Source: Novosphingobium sp. (lineage in GTDB: Bacteria; Pseudomonadota; Alphaproteobacteria; Sphingomonadales; Sphingomonadaceae). Taken from it: a DNA stretch of 64,000 nucleotides. The translations under genes and the position numbers were made by a program. Below the pieces are notes generated by a model. The model had not been told where the DNA came from, made no database searches, and saw only the letters and a list, made by a program, of their open reading frames with translations. Positions 10,401 through 16,967 of this stretch are shown here, piece by piece (positions within the stretch are counted from its first letter, which is position 1; each line of letters opens with the position of its first letter). The stretch spans positions 1 through 64,000 of the forward strand of contig JAGHZR010000014.1 in assembly GCA_017745295.1 (NCBI GenBank). Reading direction: 5' to 3'.

Positions 10401-10643
10401 GGACATGTAGAGCATGTCGTCGACGCCGTTGATTTCCTGCTCGATCGGAGCAGCCACGGTGTCGGCGACGGTTTCGGCGGAAGCGCCGGGATATTGGGCG
10501 GTCACCGTCACCGTCGGCGGGACGATGTCGGGATACTGGCTGACCGGCAGGCCGAAGAACGCAAGCGCGCCCACCACGGTGATGAGCACCGCGATGACGC
10601 CTGCGAAGATCGGCCGGTCGATGAAGAACCGGGAAAATCGCAT
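7458..10643 (-). CDS. RND multidrug efflux pump, AcrB/MexF type
   Basis: 1061 aa, the usual HAE1-RND length. It starts MRFSRFFIDRPIFAGVIAVL, as most HAE1 pumps do. Helix 4 carries the paired aspartates of the proton relay (GIVVDDAIVVVENVERYIEE), and helix 10 the lysine (LAAKNAILVVEFAKQAEEER). Two large periplasmic loops complete the fold. It exports drugs or toxic compounds from the inner membrane and periplasm using the proton gradient. AGAGGGG lies about nine bases before the start. Substrate range cannot be read from sequence, although the accompanying adaptor is MexE/OqxA-like. Confidence 0.96.
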   Translation of the reverse strand: MRFSRFFIDRPIFAGVIAVLITVVGALAFFGLPVSQYPDIVPPTVTVTAQYPGASAETVADTVAAPIEQEINGVDDMLYMSSQSTGDGKVTITVTFKIGTDLDAAQVLVQNRVAIAEPRLPEAVRAMGVVTRKTSPEFLMVVNLQSPDGTFNRDYLSNYALTQVKDRLSRLNGVGDVQLFGSRDYGMRIWIDPTKAAAMNLTAGEIVAALKAQNVQVSSGAIGAPPYDRGNAYQVGVEMQGRLTTPEQFGDIVVRTDAEGRQVRVRDVARVELGAQDYTTNTYLSGKPTVVIAVLQRPGSNALDAAKAVRAEMDDIATHFPKGLEYSVIYNPTEFIGQSIDAVYHTLFEAVILVVLVILVFLQNWRAAVIPIIAIPVSLVGTAIMLAAVGYSLNNLSLFGLVLAIGIVVDDAIVVVENVERYIEEGMSPLEAARRSMDEVTGALIAIVLVLCAVFVPTLFITGMSGQFYKQFAVTITTATAISLLLSLTLSPALAAMLLKEKHGLPANAPRWKRALQGAADKFNHGFDRMSDGYARLTLTLVKRPVKMMATYAGLIAATIGMFWATPAGFIPNQDQGYFLAAIFLPPGSSLNRTDEVTQEVARRILPVKGLRGAVMFAGFHGPSQTAAPDAAAIYFPFKSFEERKQLGVTYEGIMAQAQAAMQGYDKAQVLLIPPPTINGIVPPGGYRMVVEDKEGRGLAELQKAAGALIAKANQAPELSQVYTLFTMNTPRVYADVDRRKADMLGVSPAKVFEAMQVYLGSSYINDFNLLGRTYRVTAQADAEHRGSTADIANLQTRSDSGAMVPVGSVATFKDETGPYRVVRYNLHPAVEIDGSYGKGYSSGQSLATMEQLAGETLPTGYDTEWTGIAYQQAHAGNTAGIVFGMAVLFVFLVLAAQYESLTLPLSIILIVPMCLFAAMLGVNLRGMDNNILTQIGLVVLIALAAKNAILVVEFAKQAEEERGYSPVEAAVYAARTRLRPILMTSFAFILGAVPLVVATGAGAELRQALGTAVFFGMTGVTGFGLLFTPTFYVVCRKLAVALRRKPAAPHHESHAVVPAE

Positions 10644-10708
10644 GGGAATATGCCCCTCTGGGGGGAGCAGTCACTCAGATCGAGCGCCGCCCCCCGGTTG
10701 GGTGAATG

Positions 10709-11986
10709 TCAGTTGGCGAGCGTGGCCTGCGCCGCGACGGGCGAGCTGGGGCCAGCAGCGGCATGGGCCGCCTTGGGGTCCACCGCGATCTGGCCGCGGC
10801 GGATATTGACCTTGGCCCCGGTGATCGCGGCCTGGTAGTTGGAGATCACCACGCGGTCCGTGGGGGCAAGGCCCGAGCGGATCACGCGCAGACCGTCCAC
10901 CAGCGGGCCGAGTTCGACCGGCTTGGCCGCGACCACGCTGTCCTTGCCCACCGTCAGCACGACCTTGCGCGCCTGGTCGGACTGCACGGCGTCGTCGGGC
11001 ACCAGCAGGGCCTTGACCGTGCCACCTTCGGCCAGACGCATGTTGCCGAACATGCCCGGCGTCAGGAAGCCGTCGGCATTGTCGAGCACGGCGCGCACGC
11101 GGATCGTGCCCGAGCGCGGATCCAGCCCGTTGTCGGTGAAGTCCAGCTTGCCGTTCCAGCGGTACTGGGTTTCGTCCTGGAGACGGACCTGCACGTCGGC
11201 CGCGCCCTTGTGCTCGGCCTTTTCGCGCTGGGTCTTGAGGAACAGCGCTTCGGAAGCGTCGAATGTGAAGTAGATCGGGCTGACGGCATTGATCGTCGTC
11301 AGCAAGGTGGCGCCGGTGCCGTTCTCGCCCGAGACGAGGTTGCCCACGTCCACCCGGCGATCCGAGATGCGGCCCGAGATCGGCGCGCGCACGGTGGCGA
11401 ACTCGACATCGAGCGCACGCTGGCGCACGCGGGCCTCGGCCCCTGCCAGCGCGGCGGTGGCAGCGCGGACCTTGGCGCGAAGCTGGTCGACTTCGCTGGC
11501 GGCCATAGCCTCGTCACCCTTGAGTCCGGCGACGCGGGCATAGTCCGATTTCGCGAGAACCAATGCGCTCTGGGCGGAGGCGACTTCGGCCTGTGCCTCG
11601 GCCAGTGCCGCGCGGTAGGGGCGCGGATCGACGGTGAACAGCGGCTGCCCCTCGCGGACGAATTCGCCGTCCTTGAAGAAGAGCTGGGTGATCGCGCCCG
11701 AGACGCGCGGGCGCACTTCCACCGACTTGCTGGGAGCGAAGCGGCCGACGTAGTCGTCCCACTCGGTCACGTCGCGGATCAGCGGATTGGCGGCCTGGAC
11801 GACGGCGGGCGCCATCGGCGCCGCATCGGCTTCGGCATGGTGAAAGGTCTTCCAGCCGATACCCGCCACCGCGATCAGCGCGATGGCGGCCACGGCGGCC
11901 TGACGCCCTCTTTTCGGCCGAGTGCGGGGCAGTTCAGCCTCCGCCTCGACTTTGGCGAGGGTTTCTGGAGATACGGGGAAATTCAC
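10709..11986 (-). CDS. RND efflux periplasmic adaptor (MexE/OqxA-like membrane fusion protein)
   Basis: 425 aa from a GTG start. The order is: cytoplasmic N-terminus, one membrane anchor (AAVAAIALIAVAGIGW), lipoyl half-motifs (VEVRPRVSGAITQLFFKDGEFVREGQ and ATVRAPISGRISDRRVDVGN) flanking an alpha-hairpin, then beta-barrel and membrane-proximal domains. It links pump and outer-membrane channel. GGAGG lies eight bases before the GTG at 11986. The GTG overlaps the stop of the preceding small gene (GTGA), which implies translational coupling. The open frame continues upstream to 12490, but that part is the small gene read in another frame. Confidence 0.92.
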   Translation of the reverse strand: MNFPVSPETLAKVEAEAELPRTRPKRGRQAAVAAIALIAVAGIGWKTFHHAEADAAPMAPAVVQAANPLIRDVTEWDDYVGRFAPSKSVEVRPRVSGAITQLFFKDGEFVREGQPLFTVDPRPYRAALAEAQAEVASAQSALVLAKSDYARVAGLKGDEAMAASEVDQLRAKVRAATAALAGAEARVRQRALDVEFATVRAPISGRISDRRVDVGNLVSGENGTGATLLTTINAVSPIYFTFDASEALFLKTQREKAEHKGAADVQVRLQDETQYRWNGKLDFTDNGLDPRSGTIRVRAVLDNADGFLTPGMFGNMRLAEGGTVKALLVPDDAVQSDQARKVVLTVGKDSVVAAKPVELGPLVDGLRVIRSGLAPTDRVVISNYQAAITGAKVNIRRGQIAVDPKAAHAAAGPSSPVAAQATLAN

Positions 11987-12396
11987 GCGGCAAGCCTCCG
12001 GAACGGGGCGCGGGAGCGCCCGATAAAGTCGATGACGGCGCCGATCTTGGCCTCGCTGTGTCCGGCCACGCGGGCTTCCTTCATGACGGAAGCGGGCAGC
12101 GTGTAGCCGTGGTGCCAGGCCTGCACGGCAAGGCGGCGCAGCGCTTCGAGCTGCTCGTTCGCGAGCATCGGCGACGGCGGCTGCGGGCCGAAGATCAGGC
12201 GGGCGAACCAGCCGCGCTTGCGCTGCGGCTTCAGCGTATCGAGGCCATCCTCGCGCGCCAGTTCGACGATCCTGCGCTCGAAGCGCGAAAGCGGCTCGTT
12301 GGCGGCGACAGGGGCGGCGGCGGGCGCCGTCTCGGTTACAGTACGGAACGCGGGCAGCGCCTGGAGCGCCGCATCGGTGAAGTCGATGAAGGCCAT
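11983..12396 (-). CDS. Small protein of unknown function, first gene of the efflux operon
   Basis: 137 aa starting MAFIDFTDAALQALPAFRTV; AGGGAG lies nine bases upstream of 12396. I do not recognise the family. An alanine/proline-rich linker near residues 25-35 is followed by an acidic/basic helix (LSRFERRIVELAREDGLDTLKP). The C-terminal half, about 60 residues, looks like a compact helical domain (ANEQLEALRRLAVQAWHHGYTL...AKIGAVIDFIGRSR). There is no signal peptide or membrane segment, so it should be cytoplasmic. Its stop overlaps the adaptor start, so it is co-translated with the pump. A role in sensing or pump assembly is possible but unsupported. Confidence 0.75.
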   Translation of the reverse strand: MAFIDFTDAALQALPAFRTVTETAPAAAPVAANEPLSRFERRIVELAREDGLDTLKPQRKRGWFARLIFGPQPPSPMLANEQLEALRRLAVQAWHHGYTLPASVMKEARVAGHSEAKIGAVIDFIGRSRAPFRRLAA

Positions 12397-12677
12397 GTTG
12401 TGTGCTCCCTGAAAAGGTGCCCGGCGCGCGCCCTCGGGACAGGAGGGGAAGGTAAGGGCGCACGCCGGGGTGTTCCGGCGCAAGGGGCACCGGAAAGTCT
12501 TGAGGCGCAGAAGGACATCGCCCGGAATCGCACTTCCGGAAACGCCGACTACAGGTTCGTATGCTCAGGAGACGCCTGCGGGGACACAGGCGGCACCAAG
12601 GGAGGTCCGGTTGACCGGACCCTTGCGAACGCGGTCCCGTTACTCCCTCAAGCGGCGAGTCGGGCTACCTCGTTCTG

Positions 12678-12689
12678 TACCACTTGGTA
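12678..12689. promoter_or_regulatory. TetR-type operator 1, over the efflux promoter -10
   Basis: TACCACTTGGTA, an instance of TACC-N4-GGTA. It overlaps the predicted -10 element of the efflux promoter. The same pattern occurs at 12727 and at the start of the TetR-family gene, so it is probably bound by that repressor. Confidence 0.7.
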
Positions 12690-12715
12690 TATATTGCGGT
12701 GCGGCACATCGTCAA
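12688..12715 (-). promoter_or_regulatory. Predicted sigma-70 promoter of the efflux operon
   Basis: On the reverse strand TTGACG (12715-12710) and TATATA (12693-12688) are separated by 16 bases; TATACC gives an 18-base alternative. Operator 1 covers the -10, and operator 2 lies just upstream of the -35. The layout predicts repression by occlusion, possibly with two dimers on the same face. Confidence 0.65.
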
Positions 12716-12726
12716 GCGACTTTCTG

Positions 12727-12738
12727 TACCGCTTGGTA
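12727..12738. promoter_or_regulatory. TetR-type operator 2, upstream of the efflux promoter
   Basis: TACCGCTTGGTA, centred 49 bp from operator 1, within a longer shared stretch (TTCTGTACC-GCTTGGTA against TTCTGTACC-ACTTGGTA). The copies are direct as well as palindromic. Confidence 0.65.
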
Positions 12739-12863
12739 AGATTTGTTCGGGAGCGCCGTTTTCAAGGGGCTTAATGCCGGTTGAACGGGATTTTTCCGGT
12801 TTCGGGCGAAAGGGTTGGAAGCAGAGCGTCTCGTAAAGGGCGCAGCCCTGCCCGCCAACTCAA

Positions 12864-12974
12864 CGTCATCCTGAACTTGTTTCAGGATCCATTTCGCCAA
12901 TCAGGCCGATGGTTGAGATCGAGAGATGGATCCTGAGCCGAAGGCCAGCGTAGCTAAACAAGTTCAGGATGACG
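12864..12974. repeat. REP-like inverted pair (CGTCATCCTGAACTTG family)
   Basis: 12864-12892 and the reverse complement at 12926-12974 share CGTCATCCTGAACTTGTTT and CAGGATCCAT ends. The right copy has about 20 extra bases in its middle. It lies between the efflux promoter and the repressor gene end. It resembles short non-coding palindromes dispersed in sphingomonad genomes. Confidence 0.75.
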
Positions 12975-13013
12975 TATTGGAAGGTTGGAAAGGCTAGCTC
13001 TGCCGCAGCGAAC

Positions 13014-13625
13014 TCAGCGCCCCGGCCACATCGTCAGATAGGTATCGACAACGCCCTTCAGCTCCTGCGCGCAGGAGCCGCCCTGGGCCTTGACCGACAT
13101 GCCCTGGAGCACCGTGGTCAGGCATTGCGCCAGGCAGCGGGCATCGACGCTCTCGGGCAAGTCGCCCTCGTCCTTGCCACGCTCGAAGCGTTCGATCAGG
13201 GCGTCCTCGGTAGCGATCCGGCGCTCGGTCACGAAGTCGCGGATCGAGGGGTCTTCCATCGTGCAAGTGACGGTGGACATGACGCCGAGGCAACCGTGCG
13301 GATCGCTGCCGCCGCAATGGGTGGAGATAGCGCCGGACAGCAGCCGCTCGGCCACACCGCGGGCGGTGGGCGCTTCCAGCGCCTTGCCGACATAGGCCAG
13401 CTTGTCGCGCTCGTAGAGGTCGAGCGCCTTCTTGAAGAGCGCTTCCTTGTTGCCGAAGCAGGCGTAGAGGCTGGGCTTGGTGATGCCCATCGCCTCGGTC
13501 AGTTCCGCCATCGAGGCGCCTTCGTAGCCGCGCTGCCAGAACACCCGAAGCGCGGCCGTCAGGGCCTCTTCAGGGTCGAACTCGCGCGGGCGACCCCGAG
13601 TCGATGTGGGAGCGGAACATTTCAT
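13014..13625 (-). CDS. TetR/AcrR-family repressor of the efflux operon
   Basis: 203 aa. The N-terminal TetR helix-turn-helix spans about residues 10-60 (RGRPREFDPEEALTAALRVFW ... MAELTEAMGITKPSLYACFGNKEALF). The C-terminal ligand domain has HGCLGVMSTVTC and other cysteines. It probably represses the adjacent pump and itself: its own start codon lies inside a TACC-N4-GGTA operator, and two more operators cover the efflux promoter. I chose the ATG at 13625; the frame extends to 13670 but that part contains the promoter. The predicted transcript starts at or within a few bases of the ATG, so it would be leaderless. The inducer is unknown. Confidence 0.9.
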   Translation of the reverse strand: MKCSAPTSTRGRPREFDPEEALTAALRVFWQRGYEGASMAELTEAMGITKPSLYACFGNKEALFKKALDLYERDKLAYVGKALEAPTARGVAERLLSGAISTHCGGSDPHGCLGVMSTVTCTMEDPSIRDFVTERRIATEDALIERFERGKDEGDLPESVDARCLAQCLTTVLQGMSVKAQGGSCAQELKGVVDTYLTMWPGR

Positions 13626-13663
13626 ACCGGTCGGTATATAGGTAGCGTACTCTTGTCCGTAAA
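13624..13663 (-). promoter_or_regulatory. Autoregulated, leaderless promoter of the TetR-family gene
   Basis: Reverse strand: TTTACG (13663-13658), 17-base spacer, TATATA (13640-13635), then only nine bases to the ATG at 13625. The operator ATACCGGTCGGTAT on the + strand (13624-13637) covers part of the -10, the start site and the first base of the start codon. There is no room for a ribosome-binding site. Confidence 0.65.
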
Positions 13664-13718
13664 GTGTCACGCTCGCTCACAGGGCGAGCGTGACAGGCAA
13701 CGGAAGAAGCCGCGCCGG

Positions 13719-14531
13719 TTATCCGACGAAAGCGCGTTCGATCACGAAATCGCCCGGCTTGGCGTTCGAACCCTCGGTGAAGCCCCAGGATTCGAGATCG
13801 TGGGAGAAGTCCTTGATCATGTCCATCGAGCCGCAGAGCATCACGCGGTCGGTCTCGGGATTGAAGCGCGCATCGCCCTTCAGGCCTTCGAACAGGCGGC
13901 CGCTTTCGACCAGCGCGCCGATGCGGCCGGTCGTGTGGAACGGCTCGCGGGTGACGGTGGGCACGTAGTGGAGCTGCACCAGCGCCTGTTCGGCGACCAG
14001 CGGATCTTCGGCCAGCTGGCTTTCCAGTTCCTCACGGTAGGCAAGGTCGCTGACGCGGCGGACGCAGTGGACGACAATGATCTCGTCATAGAGGTCATAG
14101 ACGTCCGGGTCGCGGATCAGCGACATGAACGGCGCGAGGCCGGTACCGGTCGAGAGCATGAAGAGACGCTTGCCGGGCAGCAGCGCGTCGGTGACGAGCG
14201 TGCCGGTGGGCTTGCGGCCGAGATAGATCTGGTCGCCCGGCTGGACGAGCTGGAGGCGCGAGGTCAGCGGGCCGTCCGGCACCTTGATCGAGAGGAACTC
14301 GATTTCCTCGGCCCACGAAGGGCTGGCGATCGAATAGGCGCGCAGCAGCGGGCGCTTCTCGCCCTGAAGGCCGAGCATGACGAATTCGCCCGAGCGGAAG
14401 CGGAACGAGGCCGGGCGCGACATCGTGAAGCTGAACAGGTGCTCGTTCCAGTGGCGGACGCTGAGAACTTTCTCGACCGAAAGGGCCGTCGTGGGTTCAA
14501 GAGTGGGCATCACGGCCTGACCGTCGCTCAT
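13719..14531 (-). CDS. fpr: Ferredoxin-NADP+ reductase
   Basis: 270 aa. FAD-binding RAYSIAS, followed by the NADP-binding GTGLAPFMSLIRD and CGSMDMIKD motifs, and a C-terminal ERAFVG extension as in proteobacterial Fpr. It transfers electrons between NADPH and ferredoxin or flavodoxin in the cytoplasm, often under oxidative stress. The start at 14531 was chosen because GAGGA lies nine bases upstream. It lies in the same direction as ohrR but is separated by about 415 bases, so it probably has its own promoter. Confidence 0.93.
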   Translation of the reverse strand: MSDGQAVMPTLEPTTALSVEKVLSVRHWNEHLFSFTMSRPASFRFRSGEFVMLGLQGEKRPLLRAYSIASPSWAEEIEFLSIKVPDGPLTSRLQLVQPGDQIYLGRKPTGTLVTDALLPGKRLFMLSTGTGLAPFMSLIRDPDVYDLYDEIIVVHCVRRVSDLAYREELESQLAEDPLVAEQALVQLHYVPTVTREPFHTTGRIGALVESGRLFEGLKGDARFNPETDRVMLCGSMDMIKDFSHDLESWGFTEGSNAKPGDFVIERAFVG

Positions 14532-14946
14532 CAATTCATTCCTCGGGTGGTAGAGTGGCAAAGCTCACGTATCGGGCCCAAGAGGCTCGAAACCCGTGAG
14601 TCGATAGTTTTGGCAGGTCCGGAAGCGGTCCGCGCGACATCGACACACGCGGCGCGCATAGCAGAAGCAGTCACAGGCGCAAGCGCCCGGTGCCCAGAAG
14701 TGCCGAAGTGGTCCATGAACTTGAAGGGTCTGCCTGATAGCCGCGATCGCCCCGGATGCAACGCAATTGCATTTTCACCGCCGAAAGCCAGACTTCGGCG
14801 CAGGCGCGGCGCAAAGGTTAGGGAACCGCAGGGCGCAGCGGCAAAGCCCCGAACGGGCGACAGGAAGGCCAAGGCAGTCACGCTACCGCGACTAACCTTA
14901 TTGCTATCGTATCGCAATAGCATATCTCCCTGCCGGGAGTGCGCCT
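14532..14946. other. 415-base region between ohrR and fpr
   Basis: No convincing gene. A 139-codon reverse frame (14531-14950) ends at the fpr start but has an Arg/Ser/Ala-rich, low-information translation. The only structured element seen is the inverted repeat at 14899-14919, which could belong to the fpr promoter. Confidence 0.6.
14899..14919. promoter_or_regulatory. Inverted repeat TATTGC-N9-GCAATA upstream of fpr
   Basis: TATTGC (14899-14904) and GCAATA (14914-14919) flank TATCGTATC. It lies in the AT-richest part of the gap between ohrR and fpr. It is compatible with an operator for a dimeric regulator; no family is assigned. Confidence 0.4.
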
Positions 14947-15405
14947 TCAACCGCCGCGTAGCTGGGTGCGCAGGGCCTTCAGTTCGCGGTTCAGTTCGGC
15001 GATACTCTCGATCGACACGCCGGTCGCCTCTACCAGTTCGCCCGGCACGCAGCGCGCTTCGGCAGCGGTTTCGCGGCCCTTGTCGGTCAGGGTGATCCGC
15101 ACCACCCGCTCGTCCTCGGCGGAACGACGCCGCTCGACCAGCCCGGCCGCTTCGAGCCGCTTGAGCAGCGGCGTCAACGTATTCGATTCGAGGAACAGCT
15201 TCTCGCCCAGTTCGCTCACCGTCTGGTCGTCCTTCTGCGCCAGCCCGAGGATCGCGAGGTATTGCAGATACGTCAGGCCGAGCCGGTCAAGCAGCGGCTT
15301 GTAGATGCGATTGAAGGCAAGGCCGGTGGAATAGACCGAGAAGCACAGGAAATCCTCGAAGGGATCGAGATTGGCTTCCGGCTGCAAGGGAGGGGTCTGG
15401 GTCAT
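14947..15405 (-). CDS. ohrR: Organic hydroperoxide resistance regulator (MarR family)
   Basis: 152 aa. A winged helix MarR domain (LTYLQYLAILGLAQKDDQTVSELGEKLFLESNTLTPLLKRLEAAGLVERRR) is preceded by FLCFSVYS. The Cys21 there is the conserved peroxide-sensing cysteine of OhrR, which when oxidised by organic peroxides releases DNA. It is divergent from ohr with two matching operator-like palindromes between, the standard arrangement. The ATG at 15405 lies only six bases after a TATATT -10 element, so the message should be leaderless. A longer frame to 15480 would read through the promoter. Confidence 0.92.
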   Translation of the reverse strand: MTQTPPLQPEANLDPFEDFLCFSVYSTGLAFNRIYKPLLDRLGLTYLQYLAILGLAQKDDQTVSELGEKLFLESNTLTPLLKRLEAAGLVERRRSAEDERVVRITLTDKGRETAAEARCVPGELVEATGVSIESIAELNRELKALRTQLRGG

Positions 15406-15440
15406 GATCGCAATATAAATCGCACGCGATTGAATCGCAA
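15403..15440 (-). promoter_or_regulatory. Leaderless ohrR promoter with operator A
   Basis: Reverse strand: TTGCGA (15440-15435), 17-base spacer, TATATT (15417-15412), six bases, then ATG (15405). The palindrome ATCGCACGCGAT at 15419-15430 lies in the spacer, where bound OhrR would exclude polymerase. Confidence 0.65.
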
Positions 15441-15443
15441 CGC

Positions 15444-15485
15444 TTGACATCCGACCGCGACTCACGCATTTAGATCGCACACGAT
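15444..15485 (+). promoter_or_regulatory. ohr promoter with operator B
   Basis: TTGACA at 15444-15449 is a perfect -35. The -10 is less clear, CATTTA at 15467-15472 with 17-base spacing. The palindrome-like ATCGCACACGAT at 15474-15485 overlaps the expected start site and resembles operator A (ATCGCACGCGAT). Confidence 0.6.
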
Positions 15486-15517
15486 TTAATCACTAACGAT
15501 CAAAACGGAGAAGCACG

Positions 15518-15946
15518 ATGTCGATCAATCCTCTCTACAAGACCAGCGCCACGGCAACCGGCGGCCGCGACGGCAAGGCCCGCACCGATGACGGCGCTTT
15601 CGAAGTGACCCTGGGCACGCCGAAGGAACTCGGCGGCAACGACCAGGGCAACAATCCGGAACAGCTCTTCGCCTCGGGCTACGCAGCCTGCTTCCTCGGC
15701 GCGATGAAGTTCGCCGCCAGCCAGGACAAGAACCTGCCTCGCGTGCCCGCCGACACCACGGTCAATGCCACCGTCGGCATCGGTCCGCGCAGCGACAAGG
15801 GTTTCGGCCTGACCGTCGAACTCGTCGTCACCCTGCCCGGCGTCGAGCGTGAAGCCGCCGAAGCGCTGGTCGCCGAAGCCGACACCATCTGCCCCTACAG
15901 CCACGCCGTGCGCGGCAATATCTCGGTGACGCTCGCCGTCGCCTGA
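15518..15946 (+). CDS. ohr: Organic hydroperoxide resistance protein
   Basis: 142 aa, the normal Ohr length. The two catalytic cysteines are Cys58 in GYAACFLGA and Cys125 in TICPYSHA. Ohr is a thiol peroxidase that reduces organic and fatty-acid hydroperoxides in the cytoplasm, recycled through lipoylated proteins. GGAG lies seven bases before the ATG. Divergent from its regulator ohrR, with shared operators in the 112-base gap. Confidence 0.96.
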   Translation: MSINPLYKTSATATGGRDGKARTDDGAFEVTLGTPKELGGNDQGNNPEQLFASGYAACFLGAMKFAASQDKNLPRVPADTTVNATVGIGPRSDKGFGLTVELVVTLPGVEREAAEALVAEADTICPYSHAVRGNISVTLAVA

Positions 15947-16117
15947 GCGGTTTCAGGTCCCTTCGTGTCTGCCGGGGAGTTCGCCCTCCTCGGCATGACA
16001 TTTCAACAATCTGGAACAATTCGGATCAACTTATCCCAATTCCCGGAAAACCTCAAAAAGAGGAAGAAGAGGTCAGTCCAGACGCACCCAACCACACGAG
16101 CACGAAAGTCCCCCGCC

Positions 16118-16291
16118 ATGTCCCGCTTCTTCAACCCCATCCACGATCGCGCCAGCCGCCTTGCCGACGCCGCCCAGCCGGTCATCATCGCCATGGGAAC
16201 CGCGGGCCTGACCGGCGGCGCCATGGCCGCCCTCGCCCTCTTCACCGACCGCGCCATGCAGTCCCGCGCCGCCGCCCAAAGCGCGCGCTGA
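16118..16291 (+). CDS. Possible small membrane protein
   Basis: 57 aa starting MSRFFNPIHDRASRLADA with one hydrophobic segment (VIIAMGTAGLTGGAMAALALF) and a polar Arg/Ala tail. I recognise no family. The frame continues upstream to 15965, but that part is low-quality and 16118 is the first sensible start; its ribosome site is weak. A short inverted repeat (CCTTCG at 16297, CGAAGG at 16311) follows. It could be a real small inner-membrane protein or chance. Confidence 0.4.
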   Translation: MSRFFNPIHDRASRLADAAQPVIIAMGTAGLTGGAMAALALFTDRAMQSRAAAQSAR

Positions 16292-16379
16292 CACGCCCTT
16301 CGTTTTCCATCGAAGGACATGAGGGCAAAGACTTTCCCCGAGGCTGCTGACAGTCTATCTGTCCCCGCGAAACGCCACC

Positions 16380-16913
16380 ATGCCTCCCGCGCCGCCTTCC
16401 TCCTCCCGATCGGGCCTTGAAGCGACTTTTCTCGAGAATCGGGACAAGCTGCTGCACTTCCTGCGCGCCCGCGGCGCCGGGGATGCGGCGGAAGACCTGG
16501 TCCAGGAAGTCTGGCTGAAGATCTCGCGCAGCGCGCCCGGCCCGGTCGCCGCGCCGCTCTCCTATCTGTTCCGCACCGCCGACCTGCTGATGATCGACCG
16601 TTTCCGCTCCACGCGCCAGTCCGGCACCCGCGAGCGCGACTGGACCGAGGCGCATGTCGATGAAGCCGGTGCCTCTCCCGAACCTTCCGCCGAACGCCGC
16701 CTTTCCGCCGCGCAGGAAGCCGGGCGCGTGCTTTCGCTGCTCGAAAGCCTCGGCCCGCGCGTCTCGGCGATCTTCCGCCGCCACCGGATCGACGGCATAG
16801 CGCAGAAGCAAATCGCCGCCGAACTCGGCGTCAGCCTCAGCACGGTGGAAAGCGATCTGCGCGTGGCCTATCGGGCGCTCGCCCAATGGAAGGAACGCAG
16901 CGATGAGGCCTGA
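16380..16913 (+). CDS. ECF sigma factor, FecI-like
   Basis: 177 aa. Region 2 (LLHFLRARGAGDAAEDLVQEVWLKISRS...LFRTADLLMIDRFR) and region 4 helix-turn-helix (IDGIAQKQIAAELGVSLSTVESDLRVAYRALAQW) are both present, with no extra domains. With the downstream FecR and TonB-dependent transducer it forms a cell-surface signalling unit: substrate binding at the outer membrane releases the sigma factor to transcribe the receptor gene. In this family the signal is usually an iron chelate. No clear ribosome site precedes 16380. Confidence 0.9.
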   Translation: MPPAPPSSSRSGLEATFLENRDKLLHFLRARGAGDAAEDLVQEVWLKISRSAPGPVAAPLSYLFRTADLLMIDRFRSTRQSGTRERDWTEAHVDEAGASPEPSAERRLSAAQEAGRVLSLLESLGPRVSAIFRRHRIDGIAQKQIAAELGVSLSTVESDLRVAYRALAQWKERSDEA

Positions 16914-16967
16914 TAACGATGAGGTCCGCGCCGATCGTCTCCGTCTTCGCCGCAGAAGGAGCGCGCG

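Larger units (their letters stand above)
12397..13013. other. Non-coding region with efflux promoter, leader and REP-like pair
   Basis: 617 bases without a supported gene. From left to right it holds a predicted 5' leader of about 285 bases for the efflux operon, including a GGTCCGGTTGACCGGACC hairpin near 12604-12621. The promoter with two operators (12678-12738) and an inverted pair of REP-like repeats (12864-12974) follow. Short open frames here show no recognisable protein. Confidence 0.7.

Noticed and set aside
8019..10838. 939-codon forward frame opposite the RND pump gene
   Set aside because: Antisense shadow of a well-conserved 1061-aa pump.
14531..14950. 139-codon reverse frame whose stop overlaps the fpr start
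   Set aside because: The overlap looks like coupling, but the translation is Arg/Ser/Ala-rich with no domain and the start has no good ribosome site.
12969..15095. 708-codon forward frame across tetR, fpr and the gap before ohrR
   Set aside because: It spans several genes on the opposite strand and has no coherent domain content.
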